The notes beneath the pieces were generated by a model, which had not been told where the DNA came from, did not search any database, and worked only from the letters and a program-made list of their open reading frames with translations. Below are positions 34,667-43,148 of a DNA stretch of 64,000 bases, piece after piece. Position numbers and translations under genes: made by a program. Each line of letters starts with the position of its first letter. Positions within the stretch are counted from its first letter, which is position 1. This DNA is from Lactiplantibacillus paraplantarum. Its GTDB lineage: Bacteria > Bacillota > Bacilli > Lactobacillales > Lactobacillaceae. The stretch covers positions 2,542,001-2,606,000 of the forward strand of contig NZ_CP032744.1 in NCBI RefSeq assembly GCF_003641145.1. The letters are read 5' to 3'.

Positions 34667-35170
34667 TTAGAATCTTTTCAAGAGTATTCGCAGGAAGGCT
34701 AAGCTAATCATCATCTTACTGGTGTTCAGCTTTCGCTCACAATTGCGCCAGAGGCGCCGATATTTTCCTAGCCAGCTAAAACTGCGTTCGATAACCCAGC
34801 GTTGCGGGGTCACTTGACCGTGCCTAAGGTCACTCTGTTTAGCAATAATGACTTCAGCGTTAATCATTGCCTGAACTGATTGAGCAAAGTTGTTACCAGT
34901 ATAACCACCATCGGCCATTACTCGTTGAACCAGGTCAAACTGTGATTTGTTTAACGCCAGTAGCGCATTGGCGCCATCACGCTCAGAAACATTGGCGGTT
35001 GTCACATGGACTGCCATCGGCAGCCCATTGATATCTACAGCAAGATGGCGCTTAATCCCACTCACCTTTTTACCACCATCGTAGCCGCTACTTTCAGCAG
35101 GATCGGTATTCTTGACACTTTGAGCATCTAGAATGATGAACGATGTATAAACTGAACGCTTCTGAGCCAA
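34667..35170 (-). CDS. IS5-family transposase, catalytic frame (OrfB)
   Basis: A 167 aa DDE frame: first Asp in IILDAQSVK, second in MADGGYTG, and Glu in WVIERSFSWLGKYRRLWRNCE (Y-2-R-3-E signature). It is reached from the upstream frame by -1 slippage on the A7 run; the frame is open back through that site. Product: the catalytic part of a fused transposase. Confidence 0.85.
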   Translation of the reverse strand: MAQKRSVYTSFIILDAQSVKNTDPAESSGYDGGKKVSGIKRHLAVDINGLPMAVHVTTANVSERDGANALLALNKSQFDLVQRVMADGGYTGNNFAQSVQAMINAEVIIAKQSDLRHGQVTPQRWVIERSFSWLGKYRRLWRNCERKLNTSKMMISLAFLRILLKRF

Positions 35171-35466
35171 CCGATGTTGGCTGACAATTTTTTTAAAACC
35201 TTATCCAGAGGAGTGATACCAGTAGGAGATGGCGTTTTAGTCCAAAGTAACCAGTAATAATAGACGGTTTCCCATTTAGGAAAATCGCTGGGTAAATCAC
35301 GCCAAACGCACCCATTTTTCAAGGTATAAAGCAGGGCACAAAAGATATCATATAAATCAACCTTTCTTGGCTTAGTCCGCTTACGTATGCCTTCTAGATC
35401 TGTCCGGATTAGTTCAAATTGTTCACGAGAGATGTCGCTACTATAATGGTGTGCAAAGCTTTTCAT
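35128..35466 (-). CDS. IS5-family transposase, N-terminal frame (OrfA)
   Basis: A 112 aa frame starting MKSFAHHYSSDISREQFELI, with the IS5-type DUF4096 region (LYTLKNGCVWRDLPSDFPKWETVYYYW). The frame shifts at codons TTA AAA AAA to give the full transposase. Without slippage it ends 20 codons later. Confidence 0.85.
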   Translation of the reverse strand: MKSFAHHYSSDISREQFELIRTDLEGIRKRTKPRKVDLYDIFCALLYTLKNGCVWRDLPSDFPKWETVYYYWLLWTKTPSPTGITPLDKVLKKLSANIGWLRSVQFIHRSSF

Positions 35467-35538
35467 GGATTAAAAACTCCTGTTTTTGATTTAATTTAAC
35501 TAAAATCAAATCGAATGTCAAAGTATCCAAACACGTTC

Positions 35539-35541
35539 TAA
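35539..35541. repeat. IS5-family element target duplication, right
   Basis: TAA, matching 34656-34658. Confidence 0.7.
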
Positions 35542-35554
35542 GCGCTTTTGACAT

Positions 35555-35997
35555 GCTCAACCAATCCCCTTTTACAAAGTATTGTCCAGTCCATGACCAG
35601 CGTCCTGATCAAAAATAACAGCCACTGGAACCCTTTCATTTTGCCGGATTCGGTACCAAAAGCAAGTAAAATTAGCTATTCCACTTCTTCATAATTACCA
35701 ACCATTCGCCAATTTCTAATTACAACACTAACATTATTATATCTTCCCAAAATTAGTCAGTGTCACGGTACTAGCTCCCATCTATGATCGAGTCACGACT
35801 CATAATCATTCGCACTAGCAACTGTTCATCGACACCACAATTTTATTAACGACCCATTCCCATTAAAAAATATAATTAATATTTTGATTACCGTAATTGC
35901 CCCATAATATTCATACTAATTTATACCATTGCTTAATTAGGCTGTCCTCCTAATCGGTGTTAAAATAGAATCTAACCTAAAGAAAAGTGTGACTGCC
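35555..35997. other. Promoter region of the broken LPXTG gene and of the LysR gene
   Basis: AT-rich, with no coding frame I can support. It holds the upstream region of both divergent genes; no clear operator palindrome was seen. Confidence 0.5.
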
Positions 35998-36885
35998 ATG
36001 ACCATTAATGACCTCCAAGCATTTGTGATGGTGTACGATTTACGCCACATTTCTAACGCTGCCGTCGAACTCCATTTATCACAATCAGAATTATCCAAAC
36101 GAATGCGCGCCCTCGAGAATGAACTTAATATCAAATTACTAGATACACACAACAAACGTCGCTTACAAATCACACCAGCTGGTGAAACGTTTTATCATCA
36201 CGCGCATAAAATGATTACTGATTACGAGACCATGATGCACGATTTAGCACCGAACCGACCAACCATGTTTGCCAACCTGATCATTGGTGCCATTCCAATT
36301 TCAGGTCAATATAATATCGCCAAAAAAATTGCTGCCTTTGACAATCAACATCCCGATACCGCAATCAAAATTATCGAAGATGAAGGCGATCAAATCGTTA
36401 AGCGCTTGCTGAACGGTGAACTGCAGGCGGCCATTATTCGTGACACCCAGACGACCCAACTGCAACCCACCGAATTTCAAAAACAACCACTACTCGCAGA
36501 TGAACTAAAAATCATTCTGCCGCGTGATCACCCCTTAGCTGCCCAACCTGTCATTCGGATACAGGATTTGGCCAGTCAAAAAATCGCTACTTTACCGCCA
36601 GGCTCTGGTGTTTACGAGCCTATTAATGCGCTTTTTGCACGTCAAGGAATGACCCCACAATTTTTCTTTGAAAGCACGCATATCGAAACGCTTTTAGGTA
36701 TTCTCAACCAAAATAACGTGACCTTTTTATTTAAACAGTCGGTCCTTCCATTCATGACGGAACACGTGGTGATGCGCTCGCTAGCCATCCCGTTCATCAG
36801 TCAACTGAACTTTGTTTATCCCCAGCGTGCGGGTAATCAATTACTGACCGACTTGATCGACTACTTAACCGTTCAGACTAACTAA
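35998..36885 (+). CDS. tanR: LysR-type regulator of gallate genes (TanR-like)
   Basis: A 295 aa LysR regulator. The winged HTH is at residues 1-60 (LQAFVMVYDLRHISNAAVELHLSQSELSKRM), followed by a type-2 periplasmic-binding effector domain. Its position beside the gallate permease and decarboxylase genes matches the L. plantarum lp_2942 locus, which from memory is a regulator of tannin/gallate genes (TanR). The effector should be gallate or a related phenolic, by inference. The ATG at 35998 is preferred over a GTG three codons upstream; the ribosome site is weak (AAGAAAAG). Confidence 0.85.
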   Translation: MTINDLQAFVMVYDLRHISNAAVELHLSQSELSKRMRALENELNIKLLDTHNKRRLQITPAGETFYHHAHKMITDYETMMHDLAPNRPTMFANLIIGAIPISGQYNIAKKIAAFDNQHPDTAIKIIEDEGDQIVKRLLNGELQAAIIRDTQTTQLQPTEFQKQPLLADELKIILPRDHPLAAQPVIRIQDLASQKIATLPPGSGVYEPINALFARQGMTPQFFFESTHIETLLGILNQNNVTFLFKQSVLPFMTEHVVMRSLAIPFISQLNFVYPQRAGNQLLTDLIDYLTVQTN

Positions 36886-36893
36886 CAATCCTA

Positions 36894-36943
36894 AAAAAGC
36901 TCCTTTCCAACTGACCGATGGCCGTTTGAAAAGGAGTTTTTTT
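36894..36943. terminator. Bidirectional terminator
   Basis: AAAAAGCTCCTTTCC pairs with a GAAAAGGAGTTTTTTT arm. It lies between the convergent LysR and gacP genes. Confidence 0.85.
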
Positions 36944-36956
36944 AACAATACTTTGC

Positions 36957-38336
36957 TTATGCCAACCCAACTAAATGGAACCAGAACATTTCAACTAACG
37001 CGACGACAAAGACAACCGCTGTCAGTGGAATTCCTAAGCGCATCACGTCTTTTTGTGTGTAACCACCACCAGTATCGGGGTCACTCCCAACTAAGACAGC
37101 TAGGTTATGGAACGGTAAAATATAATGTAAGTTCGTTACTGAGAAGACTAATAACGAGACGGCCAATGGTGAAATTCCCATGTGGGCTGTCGCTGCCACG
37201 AAGGCCGGAATCGTAATCCCCATTACCGCAATAACTGAACCCATGAACATGTGGATAATCATAGCAAAGACGGTAATCACAATCGCTAATAAGTAAATAT
37301 TGGTTGGTAAATTGCTTGGAATCAAGGTCTTAGCAATCCAGTTATTCATACCAGTTACACCACCGACATTCCCAATCGCAATCGCCGAAGTCAAGAACAC
37401 TAGCACGTTTACGGGCACGCCTTCCCACGACTTGGCTGTTAAGATACCACCCACGACTGGAAGACTCATCATCAGCGCAACGATTAACGTTAACCAACCA
37501 ACATCTAAGCCAGTGATACCACTCGTTAACCAAAGTGCAATCGCAATGATCAACCAAATAATCGTCCGAACTTCCTTCCCCGTCATACCACCTAATTGCG
37601 CTTGTTGTTGCTTTAAAGCTTCAACGTCAATATGAACTTCTTGACTAGGTTTGAAGAGGAATAAGAAAAGAAACATCGTTAAGACGGCCGCAATAATCAT
37701 TGGGACACCCATGTAAATGAAGTAAGAAACAAAGTTGACACTCTGACCAGAAGCTTGCACGGCCAACGGGTTCAGTGATGTATCACCAGTATAGAATACC
37801 CCGGATAGCGGACAAGACGCTGCAAACACTGCTAGCCCTAATTTAGCCAAATCGCGTTTCGGCATCTTCGCCGTTTCCGCGACCACCGTAATAACGGACA
37901 TGATCATGAAAGCCCGTGGCCATGGATGAGGAATCAATAGCGCTAAGATAAAAGTCAGCGCAAAAATTGAAATCACAATCCCTTTCCAACTACGCACAAA
38001 CTTAATAATGAATGCGTACGCGATTCGTTGACCCAGTCCAGATTCATTAACCGCACCGGCAATCAAGTACGCCCCAATCACAAGCCACATAATCGAACCG
38101 GTCCATGCCGACGAGAAGACCTGGGATGGCGTCGCCACATTCATAATAATAAGTAACATTAAGTAAATCCCACCAACGAACGCGGGTTGCGCAATTTGGG
38201 TGGCCCACCAGACGACCGTCATCAAACTAAGCGCCAAATCCATCTGACCCTTAGCCGATAAGCCGGCAATCGGTAGGAAGTAAATAATAGCACACACAGC
38301 GATTCCGCTGAAAAAGCCAATCGTTTTCTTGTTCAC
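36957..38336 (-). CDS. gacP: Gallate permease, DASS-family anion symporter
   Basis: A 459 aa DASS/CitT-type transporter with about 12 helices (GIYLMLLIIMNVATPSQVF; LGLAVFAASCPLSGVFYTGDTSLNPL). I recognise it by context as the L. plantarum gallate permease gacP (lp_2943): it lies between the LysR gene and the gallate decarboxylase lpdC. The start is probably the GTG at 38336 (GGGAG 10 nt upstream), which removes a 17-residue non-conserved leader. It has its own promoter and a terminator-like hairpin in the leader. Confidence 0.88.
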   Translation of the reverse strand: MNKKTIGFFSGIAVCAIIYFLPIAGLSAKGQMDLALSLMTVVWWATQIAQPAFVGGIYLMLLIIMNVATPSQVFSSAWTGSIMWLVIGAYLIAGAVNESGLGQRIAYAFIIKFVRSWKGIVISIFALTFILALLIPHPWPRAFMIMSVITVVAETAKMPKRDLAKLGLAVFAASCPLSGVFYTGDTSLNPLAVQASGQSVNFVSYFIYMGVPMIIAAVLTMFLFLFLFKPSQEVHIDVEALKQQQAQLGGMTGKEVRTIIWLIIAIALWLTSGITGLDVGWLTLIVALMMSLPVVGGILTAKSWEGVPVNVLVFLTSAIAIGNVGGVTGMNNWIAKTLIPSNLPTNIYLLAIVITVFAMIIHMFMGSVIAVMGITIPAFVAATAHMGISPLAVSLLVFSVTNLHYILPFHNLAVLVGSDPDTGGGYTQKDVMRLGIPLTAVVFVVALVEMFWFHLVGLA

Positions 38337-38365
38337 GAGGTAAATGCTCCCTTCATTTTGACAGC

Positions 38366-38409
38366 AAAAAAGCCCCCCGACCAGCACACTTCCGTTGGTC
38401 TGGCGGCTC
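38366..38409 (-). promoter_or_regulatory. Terminator-like hairpin in the gacP leader
   Basis: On the minus strand AGCCGCCAGACCA pairs imperfectly with TGGTCGGGGGGCT, followed by TTTTTTG. It lies after a good promoter and before the gacP start, so it would act as an attenuator, besides ending lpdC transcripts. Confidence 0.6.
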
Positions 38410-38439
38410 CTTGCACTATTAGAAATTTAATTTTTTGAA

Positions 38440-38468
38440 ATTATAAGTTAAACAGCATCATGAATCAA
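38440..38468 (-). promoter_or_regulatory. gacP promoter
   Basis: On the minus strand TTGATT (38468-38463) and TATAAT (38445-38440) are spaced by exactly 17 bp, directly after the lpdC stop. Confidence 0.7.
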
Positions 38469-38483
38469 ATCAAGCTGCGCGGC

Positions 38484-39956
38484 TTATTTCAAATATTTCT
38501 CCCAGTCATCAACTTTCATGAATTGGGCCCGTTCGAATTGATCCTTCATATCGAATGGGACGGTCCCATCAATCACTAGTTTAGAACTCATGCCACGGAA
38601 ACGGATCGACTTCGGATCATATTGTGGCCGTTCAGATGGATCCAATGGATGATTCCGCATCCCAGATAAGACCATCAAGTCTTCATCTGCTTGGAAACGC
38701 GTATTCATCGTCCAAATCACATCGTTCATATCGAAAATATCAACATCCTCATCAACTAAAATAACGGTCTTTAATTCCTTAAAAGCTGAAAATGCTAACA
38801 AAGCCGCTTGCCGTTGAATACCTTCATCCGCTTCATTCTCTTTATGAATTTGCATGATGGTCATTAACTTCCCACCACCAGCCGGCGGATTATAGACGTT
38901 GAGCACTTTACCAGGAATGGCCCGATCAACTAATTGCAAAATACTTGCTTCAGTTGGAATTCCAGCCATGCTGACGTGTTCTTCGGAAGGTCCGATAACA
39001 CTTTGCATAATGGCATTTTCCCGGTGCGTCACCGCCGTCACCTTAATCACTTGCAAGGCCGGATTAGCATCACCATCATACCCTGGAAATTCAGGCATCG
39101 CTTTACCCGTATGCGTATTGATGTCTTCTTGAATGCGTTCGTTAGGCATGATGTAGCCTTCCAACGTGTATTCAGAACGTGCAATCGCTTGTTCATCAAC
39201 GGTCACCCCGTCAACTAATTGAACAGCTTGGTTCCGAATCGCACCAGCAACACCTAATTCGTTATAGCCGAATGGCGTGGTCGGTGGCTCGAAAGTCGCA
39301 CCAATCGTAATCGCCGGATCTAAACCAATATTAATGGTAATTGGCATTGGTTTGTTAGCTTTTTCATATTCCTCAGCAAAAGCACCGATATGCCGACCAC
39401 CAGGCATAATATAAATGCCTAGTTTGTCCTTATCTTCAAGAACCATCCGGTGAATCGTAACGTCGCTCTTAGACTTGTCCATACTTGAGCCAAGTACAAC
39501 ACCGACTGTAATGTAAGGGCCAGCATCTTGGGGCGTATTCGTTGGGGCAGCAACTAACTTTCGAATATCAAAACCTTCATCAGTCGCCTTATAAATAACA
39601 TCGTGAGCAGGTGCATCCGCTTCAGTGACCGTTTCTGGTTCAACTGGGTGTGAAACTGCTTCATTCAAATATTGACCTAACGTTTGGTAATCATGATGGA
39701 ACATCTTACCAACGCGTCGGCGACTAGCCATTAATCCGGTTAAAACGCGGGTGTCAGGAAAGCCTTTAACGTTATTGAACATCATTGCAGGGCCTTCTTG
39801 GGTTGGCCGTTGAACGGTCCCACCAGCACCAATATACCGATAAACACCAGAAAGTTCCGCATCTGGATCAACTTCTACGTCAGTTTCATGATAGTTCTTT
39901 GGATCATCCTTGATCTCATCAAGTACCCGGCGTAAATCCCATGGTTGTTCTGCCAT
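38484..39956 (-). CDS. lpdC: Gallate decarboxylase catalytic subunit
   Basis: A 490 aa UbiD-family decarboxylase, nearly identical to the L. plantarum gallate decarboxylase LpdC (lp_2945) I remember. It removes CO2 from gallate and protocatechuate to give pyrogallol and catechol, using prenylated FMN. The family features DVTIHRMVLEDKDKLGIYIMP and EYTLEGYIMPNERIQED are intact. The ATG at 39956 has TAAGGGAG 9 nt upstream; the ATG at 39965 overlaps that site. The small subunit LpdD and flavin prenyltransferase LpdB are not in this window, as in L. plantarum where they lie elsewhere. Confidence 0.95.
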   Translation of the reverse strand: MAEQPWDLRRVLDEIKDDPKNYHETDVEVDPDAELSGVYRYIGAGGTVQRPTQEGPAMMFNNVKGFPDTRVLTGLMASRRRVGKMFHHDYQTLGQYLNEAVSHPVEPETVTEADAPAHDVIYKATDEGFDIRKLVAAPTNTPQDAGPYITVGVVLGSSMDKSKSDVTIHRMVLEDKDKLGIYIMPGGRHIGAFAEEYEKANKPMPITINIGLDPAITIGATFEPPTTPFGYNELGVAGAIRNQAVQLVDGVTVDEQAIARSEYTLEGYIMPNERIQEDINTHTGKAMPEFPGYDGDANPALQVIKVTAVTHRENAIMQSVIGPSEEHVSMAGIPTEASILQLVDRAIPGKVLNVYNPPAGGGKLMTIMQIHKENEADEGIQRQAALLAFSAFKELKTVILVDEDVDIFDMNDVIWTMNTRFQADEDLMVLSGMRNHPLDPSERPQYDPKSIRFRGMSSKLVIDGTVPFDMKDQFERAQFMKVDDWEKYLK

Positions 39957-40035
39957 TTCATTCATCTCCCTTAAAGTTTACAAGACTATCATACGGCCAG
40001 TCGTAAGCGGGTTCAATTCGGATTCAGCGGATGTG

Positions 40036-40054
40036 TTATTCATGAATGGAATAA
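40036..40054. promoter_or_regulatory. Dyad upstream of lpdC, possible LysR site
   Basis: TTATTC-N7-GAATAA lies ~80 bp before the lpdC start and fits the T-N11-A form of LysR sites (TanR). The gap 39957-40398 otherwise holds no gene except the terminator at 40276. Confidence 0.4.
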
Positions 40055-40275
40055 TAAAAATTCAACTGATTATCGATGATTAATGGCAAACATCGTCAAA
40101 CTAATCAGCAGCCTTTAATAAAGTTCATCTACTGACGTAATAACTGCAAAAACAACTGTATTTTTTCCAATTATTAATCAGATAATTGATTCTCAAAAAT
40201 ACGCTATGTTATGAGAAATACTGATAGACTAGTCAAAAAGATTAGACGCTAAATCAATGTACATTAAGCAATAGC

Positions 40276-40325
40276 AAAAATCCCACTTGAACAACCAGCC
40301 ATTAACGACCGTTGTCCAAATGGGA
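40276..40325 (-). terminator. Terminator of the 89 aa/38 aa mini-operon
   Basis: TCCCACTTGAACAAC pairs (two mismatches) with GTTGTCCAAATGGGA; TTTTTG follows on the minus strand. Confidence 0.75.
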
Positions 40326-40398
40326 CCTGCTTTATTAACTATCTACATCAGGTGCGTAATGTGTTCAACTACAAAAACCTGTGGTCAAATTCCATCTA

Positions 40399-40515
40399 TC
40401 AAAACTTAATGATGACGCGCTTCAATTGGCGAGCAATAGCATACACAGTCAAAATAATTGTAATTAACCATCCGGTAGTTGCTAGGGCCTTAATTATAGC
40501 GATAAATCGCTGCAT
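40399..40515 (-). CDS. 38 aa cationic single-helix peptide
   Basis: A short frame with a strong ribosome site (AAAGGTGG, 7 nt before the ATG at 40515). The peptide MQRFIAIIKALATTGW... has one membrane helix (to about residue 27) and a basic tail (ARQLKRVIIKF). It lies 31 bp after the 89 aa gene and before a terminator, so both are probably one transcript. I do not recognise it; such a peptide could be a type I toxin-like or small regulatory membrane protein. Confidence 0.55.
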   Translation of the reverse strand: MQRFIAIIKALATTGWLITIILTVYAIARQLKRVIIKF

Positions 40516-40546
40516 ACCGTTTCCACCTTTAAAACAAATTAAATTG

Positions 40547-40816
40547 CTAATCAATTGTCTGGGCATCTAAACGATGACTCAATGATAATAATTCGCTAAC
40601 TAATAAATTTTCAGTTGGCGTTAATCGTATACATTGTGTAAAAATCGTATAAGTTAAATAGTCCGTAAGTTGCCTAATCAGACCACTATCTAATTGACTT
40701 GTCATTGATAACTGGTGCTGAGCATCCTGTAATGCCATTCGCATACCTTGATACGTAACAGTTGGCGTTAGCTCCTGATACAGAGCTTGAATAATTCCTT
40801 GTGCTTCACTTTTCAC
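40547..40816 (-). CDS. Small helical protein, possibly bacteriocin-immunity-like
   Basis: An 89 aa all-helical protein (MKSEAQGIIQALYQEL...; LTPTENLLVSELLSLSHRLD). Size and helix pattern recall enterocin-A-type immunity proteins, but I cannot confirm the match. The start is taken as GTG at 40816 with AAGGTG 6 nt upstream; a GTG at 40825 is another option. It is the first gene of a two-gene unit with the 38 aa peptide. Confidence 0.6.
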   Translation of the reverse strand: MKSEAQGIIQALYQELTPTVTYQGMRMALQDAQHQLSMTSQLDSGLIRQLTDYLTYTIFTQCIRLTPTENLLVSELLSLSHRLDAQTID

Positions 40817-41181
40817 GTTACGCACCTTCTTTTCAGAAAACTAATCACTACTAGTATAAGCTCTTTTTACAGAAAGTTTAAGGTTATTTTAATTAAACCT
40901 AAATCATTTATAATTTGCTAGCAGTACGAACTCGGTTTTAAGCTACCAAAATCTGATCTTCTGAAAATTCATTCTTGCTAATCTCTTTCTTTACTTACCT
41001 GTATCAGTGACACTCACCACCTATTCTTTCAAAAACCATTATTTCGTTCAAACTTCATTTAAGAAATCTTTTTCAAAATAAGTTCAGACCTCAAACGTAA
41101 GCATCATATCAATAGTGCAAAACTTTCCCCCATACTCTCGACAGATACTAACTAGCACTGATATAATCTGAAAACCATTAA
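40817..41181. other. Gene-free AT-rich gap
   Basis: It separates the mini-operon from the sugar operon. I see no coding frame, terminator or operator I can support. Confidence 0.5.
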
Positions 41182-41838
41182 TTAATTTATCTTAACTTGA
41201 TAATTATTACCGCTAAGTCCTACAAAAGCACCATTTTTCGCTTCATCACTCTCCGAATGTGCTATTAACCATTTATCTGTAGCGAGTAATACCTGCTTTT
41301 GACCAGTCGCAGCAGTCGCTAAAGACGAATTAACACCCTTCAGCAATGCAACTAAGCACCGATAGCCTCGCAAACTAGTCTGACAAGGAGCATAATGTAA
41401 AGTTGTTCCATATAAAACAATCATCGTTCCAGCAGGTACAAAAAAGGCTTTCGTATTAGCTGTCGCATACTGATTATTGTGAATTTCCCTAACATCGCCT
41501 AAGAACAAAACAACGTCTTCAGTAAACCAATTTAGCTCTGGTGTTTGATGCCATTCTAAACAATTCATTCGATCGGTATGACCGTTACAATATCCCACTT
41601 GAACTGGAAGACCGCCAAAAACATCTTTTTGGATTGTGTGAGCGATTGCTAATTGTTCTAGTGCTTCATCTGATGCTACATAAACGTTGCCCTGTTTCGG
41701 TATTGGCCTAGTATTCAATGTCTTAGCCGCTGAACTAGTATTAATGGTTGTAACGATCTGCGCATATTGTGTAAATTCTGCATCAGTAATCTGATAAAGA
41801 TGATACTCTAAATTCATTTTTCGAATTGTTTCGTACAT
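41182..41838 (-). CDS. DUF4867 family protein
   Basis: A 218 aa cupin-like protein. The central region GYCNGHTDRMNCLEWHQTPELNW, VVLFLGDVREI and FFVPAGTMIVLYGTTLHYAPC carries His/Glu/Cys residues typical of DUF4867 proteins, which usually accompany sugar-acid or pentose operons. No activity is established; an isomerase or mutarotase role is only a guess. AGGAG lies 8 nt before the ATG. It is the last gene of the sugar operon. Confidence 0.8.
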   Translation of the reverse strand: MYETIRKMNLEYHLYQITDAEFTQYAQIVTTINTSSAAKTLNTRPIPKQGNVYVASDEALEQLAIAHTIQKDVFGGLPVQVGYCNGHTDRMNCLEWHQTPELNWFTEDVVLFLGDVREIHNNQYATANTKAFFVPAGTMIVLYGTTLHYAPCQTSLRGYRCLVALLKGVNSSLATAATGQKQVLLATDKWLIAHSESDEAKNGAFVGLSGNNYQVKIN

Positions 41839-41885
41839 ATTAATGACTCCTAACTATATTAAAACTCATTTGTGAATCACTCGCC

Positions 41886-43148
41886 CTAAAAAGCATTCCC
41901 AAGTAATTGCGATACTTTAATTGCAAGCCAGCCAAGCGGATTGGTTACTGCTGAATTCATACTGATAATCTGTGAGGTTCCAGTTGGAACAGTTGCTCCT
42001 GTCATATGTGCTGCCGCAGTGTAAAATCCCGCCACATCAGTACCAATATATAAGATAAATACCATCATGATAGTACCCGCAATTAACATCCGTAGTAGGT
42101 CTTTCTTCAGGTACGCCGCCATCATTGGCAAAATAAAGATAATTGACGATAAATCAACCATTGGCAAAACACGATTTCCTGGGAGAATCACTGCTAGCAA
42201 TAGTGTTATTGGAATCAATAACAGACCCGTCGCCATCACGGATGGATCACCAGCCATCAAGGCAACATCCATCCCAATAAAGATTTCCCGATCTGGGTAC
42301 TTCGACTTGAGTACTTTTTCGACTGCTCCACGAATGATTTTCAAACCCTCCATTAATATATCGACCATTTTAGGTAATAGGAGCATTGACGCGCTGACCT
42401 TCACAGCTAGGTCCATAACTTTTGGTGCTGAAAATCCAGCCAGTGCGCCAATCAATATGCCAAGGATGAAGCCAATAACTAATGGTTCTCCTAACACGCC
42501 AAAGCGTTTATTGATTTGTTTTGGACTTAACTTTACCCTATTCAATCCAGGAATATGGTCAACAATCCCGTTAACTAATAACGCCAGTAAAACCCACGGA
42601 CTATTAGTGAGATGTGGAAACGATAGTCCAGACATTCCAAATTGCTTTTGAATTGTCGGAGCAGTCCAATCTGCCACTTTCAACATTAAAATAAATAGCA
42701 GCAACATAATCACAAAAGCAATAACAAAACTTCCCGATGCAACATACATTACCGTACCGACAACTAAAAAAATCCAGTAATTAAAAATATCAATATCCAT
42801 GGTCTTCGTAAACTTGACAACAAACAATAAGACATTTACTAATAAAAAAGTAAACACGGCTAATGGCATCAATGCTGAACTCCAGCCAATCTGAGACGCA
42901 TTTGCCCAACCAGTATCTAATACAGTCAAATGAACCCCAAATCGCTTAACCATTGCATTAGTTGCTGGCCCCAGATTATTGAGTAATAAATCAATCACCA
43001 TGTTTAGCCCCGTAAACCCAACACCAACCAATAAAGCGGCTTCAAATGCCTTACCAATCTTCACCCGAAATAAAAGACCCACAATAAAGAAAATAATCGG
43101 CATCAGAACTGACGCGCCTAATGAAATGACTGACTTTAAAATACTCAT
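41886..43148 (-). CDS. Galactitol-type PTS EIIC permease
   Basis: A 420 aa membrane protein of the PTS galactitol EIIC (GatC) family with about 10-12 helices (MSILKSVISLGASVLMPIIFF; GFTGLNMVIDLLL; GMDVALMAGDPSVMATGLLL). No EIIA or EIIB gene lies in the operon. The start at 43148 (GGGGG upstream) overlaps the kinase stop by 4 bp (ATGA), so the two are translationally coupled. It probably moves the sugar used by the operon. Confidence 0.88.
   Translation of the reverse strand: MSILKSVISLGASVLMPIIFFIVGLLFRVKIGKAFEAALLVGVGFTGLNMVIDLLLNNLGPATNAMVKRFGVHLTVLDTGWANASQIGWSSALMPLAVFTFLLVNVLLFVVKFTKTMDIDIFNYWIFLVVGTVMYVASGSFVIAFVIMLLLFILMLKVADWTAPTIQKQFGMSGLSFPHLTNSPWVLLALLVNGIVDHIPGLNRVKLSPKQINKRFGVLGEPLVIGFILGILIGALAGFSAPKVMDLAVKVSASMLLLPKMVDILMEGLKIIRGAVEKVLKSKYPDREIFIGMDVALMAGDPSVMATGLLLIPITLLLAVILPGNRVLPMVDLSSIIFILPMMAAYLKKDLLRMLIAGTIMMVFILYIGTDVAGFYTAAAHMTGATVPTGTSQIISMNSAVTNPLGWLAIKVSQLLGNAF

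Larger units (their letters stand above)
34659..35538 (-). mobile_element. IS5-family (IS427-like) insertion sequence
   Basis: An 880-bp element with ends GAATGTGTTTAGA and, inverted, GAACGTGTTTGGA, and TAA duplications. It carries two overlapping transposase frames joined by an A7 slippery site (T7 at 35188-35194 on the plus strand). Both frames look intact. Confidence 0.9.
33433..35554 (-). pseudogene. LPXTG coiled-coil surface protein, interrupted by IS5-family element
   Basis: Removing the IS and one TAA copy restores an unbroken 412 aa frame: start ATG at 35554 (AAGGGG upstream), signal peptide MSKALRVMMGITMLTGGV..., a ~250 aa Ala/Gln/Thr-rich coiled coil (repeated TAQ, KAA and QTTQTKL patterns), a proline/threonine linker and an LPQTGE sorting signal with a hydrophobic tail. 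The element sits after codon 5, separating the promoter and ribosome site from the rest. The remaining frame could start at 34650, but it has no ribosome site and loses the positively charged signal start, so it is probably silent. Confidence 0.88.

Noticed and set aside
40352..40570. A 72 aa plus-strand frame over the mini-operon
   Set aside because: No ribosome site, and it overlaps the better supported 38 aa minus-strand gene.
42067..42651. A 194 aa plus-strand frame inside the EIIC gene
   Set aside because: Antisense shadow of a clear EIIC coding sequence; no ribosome site.
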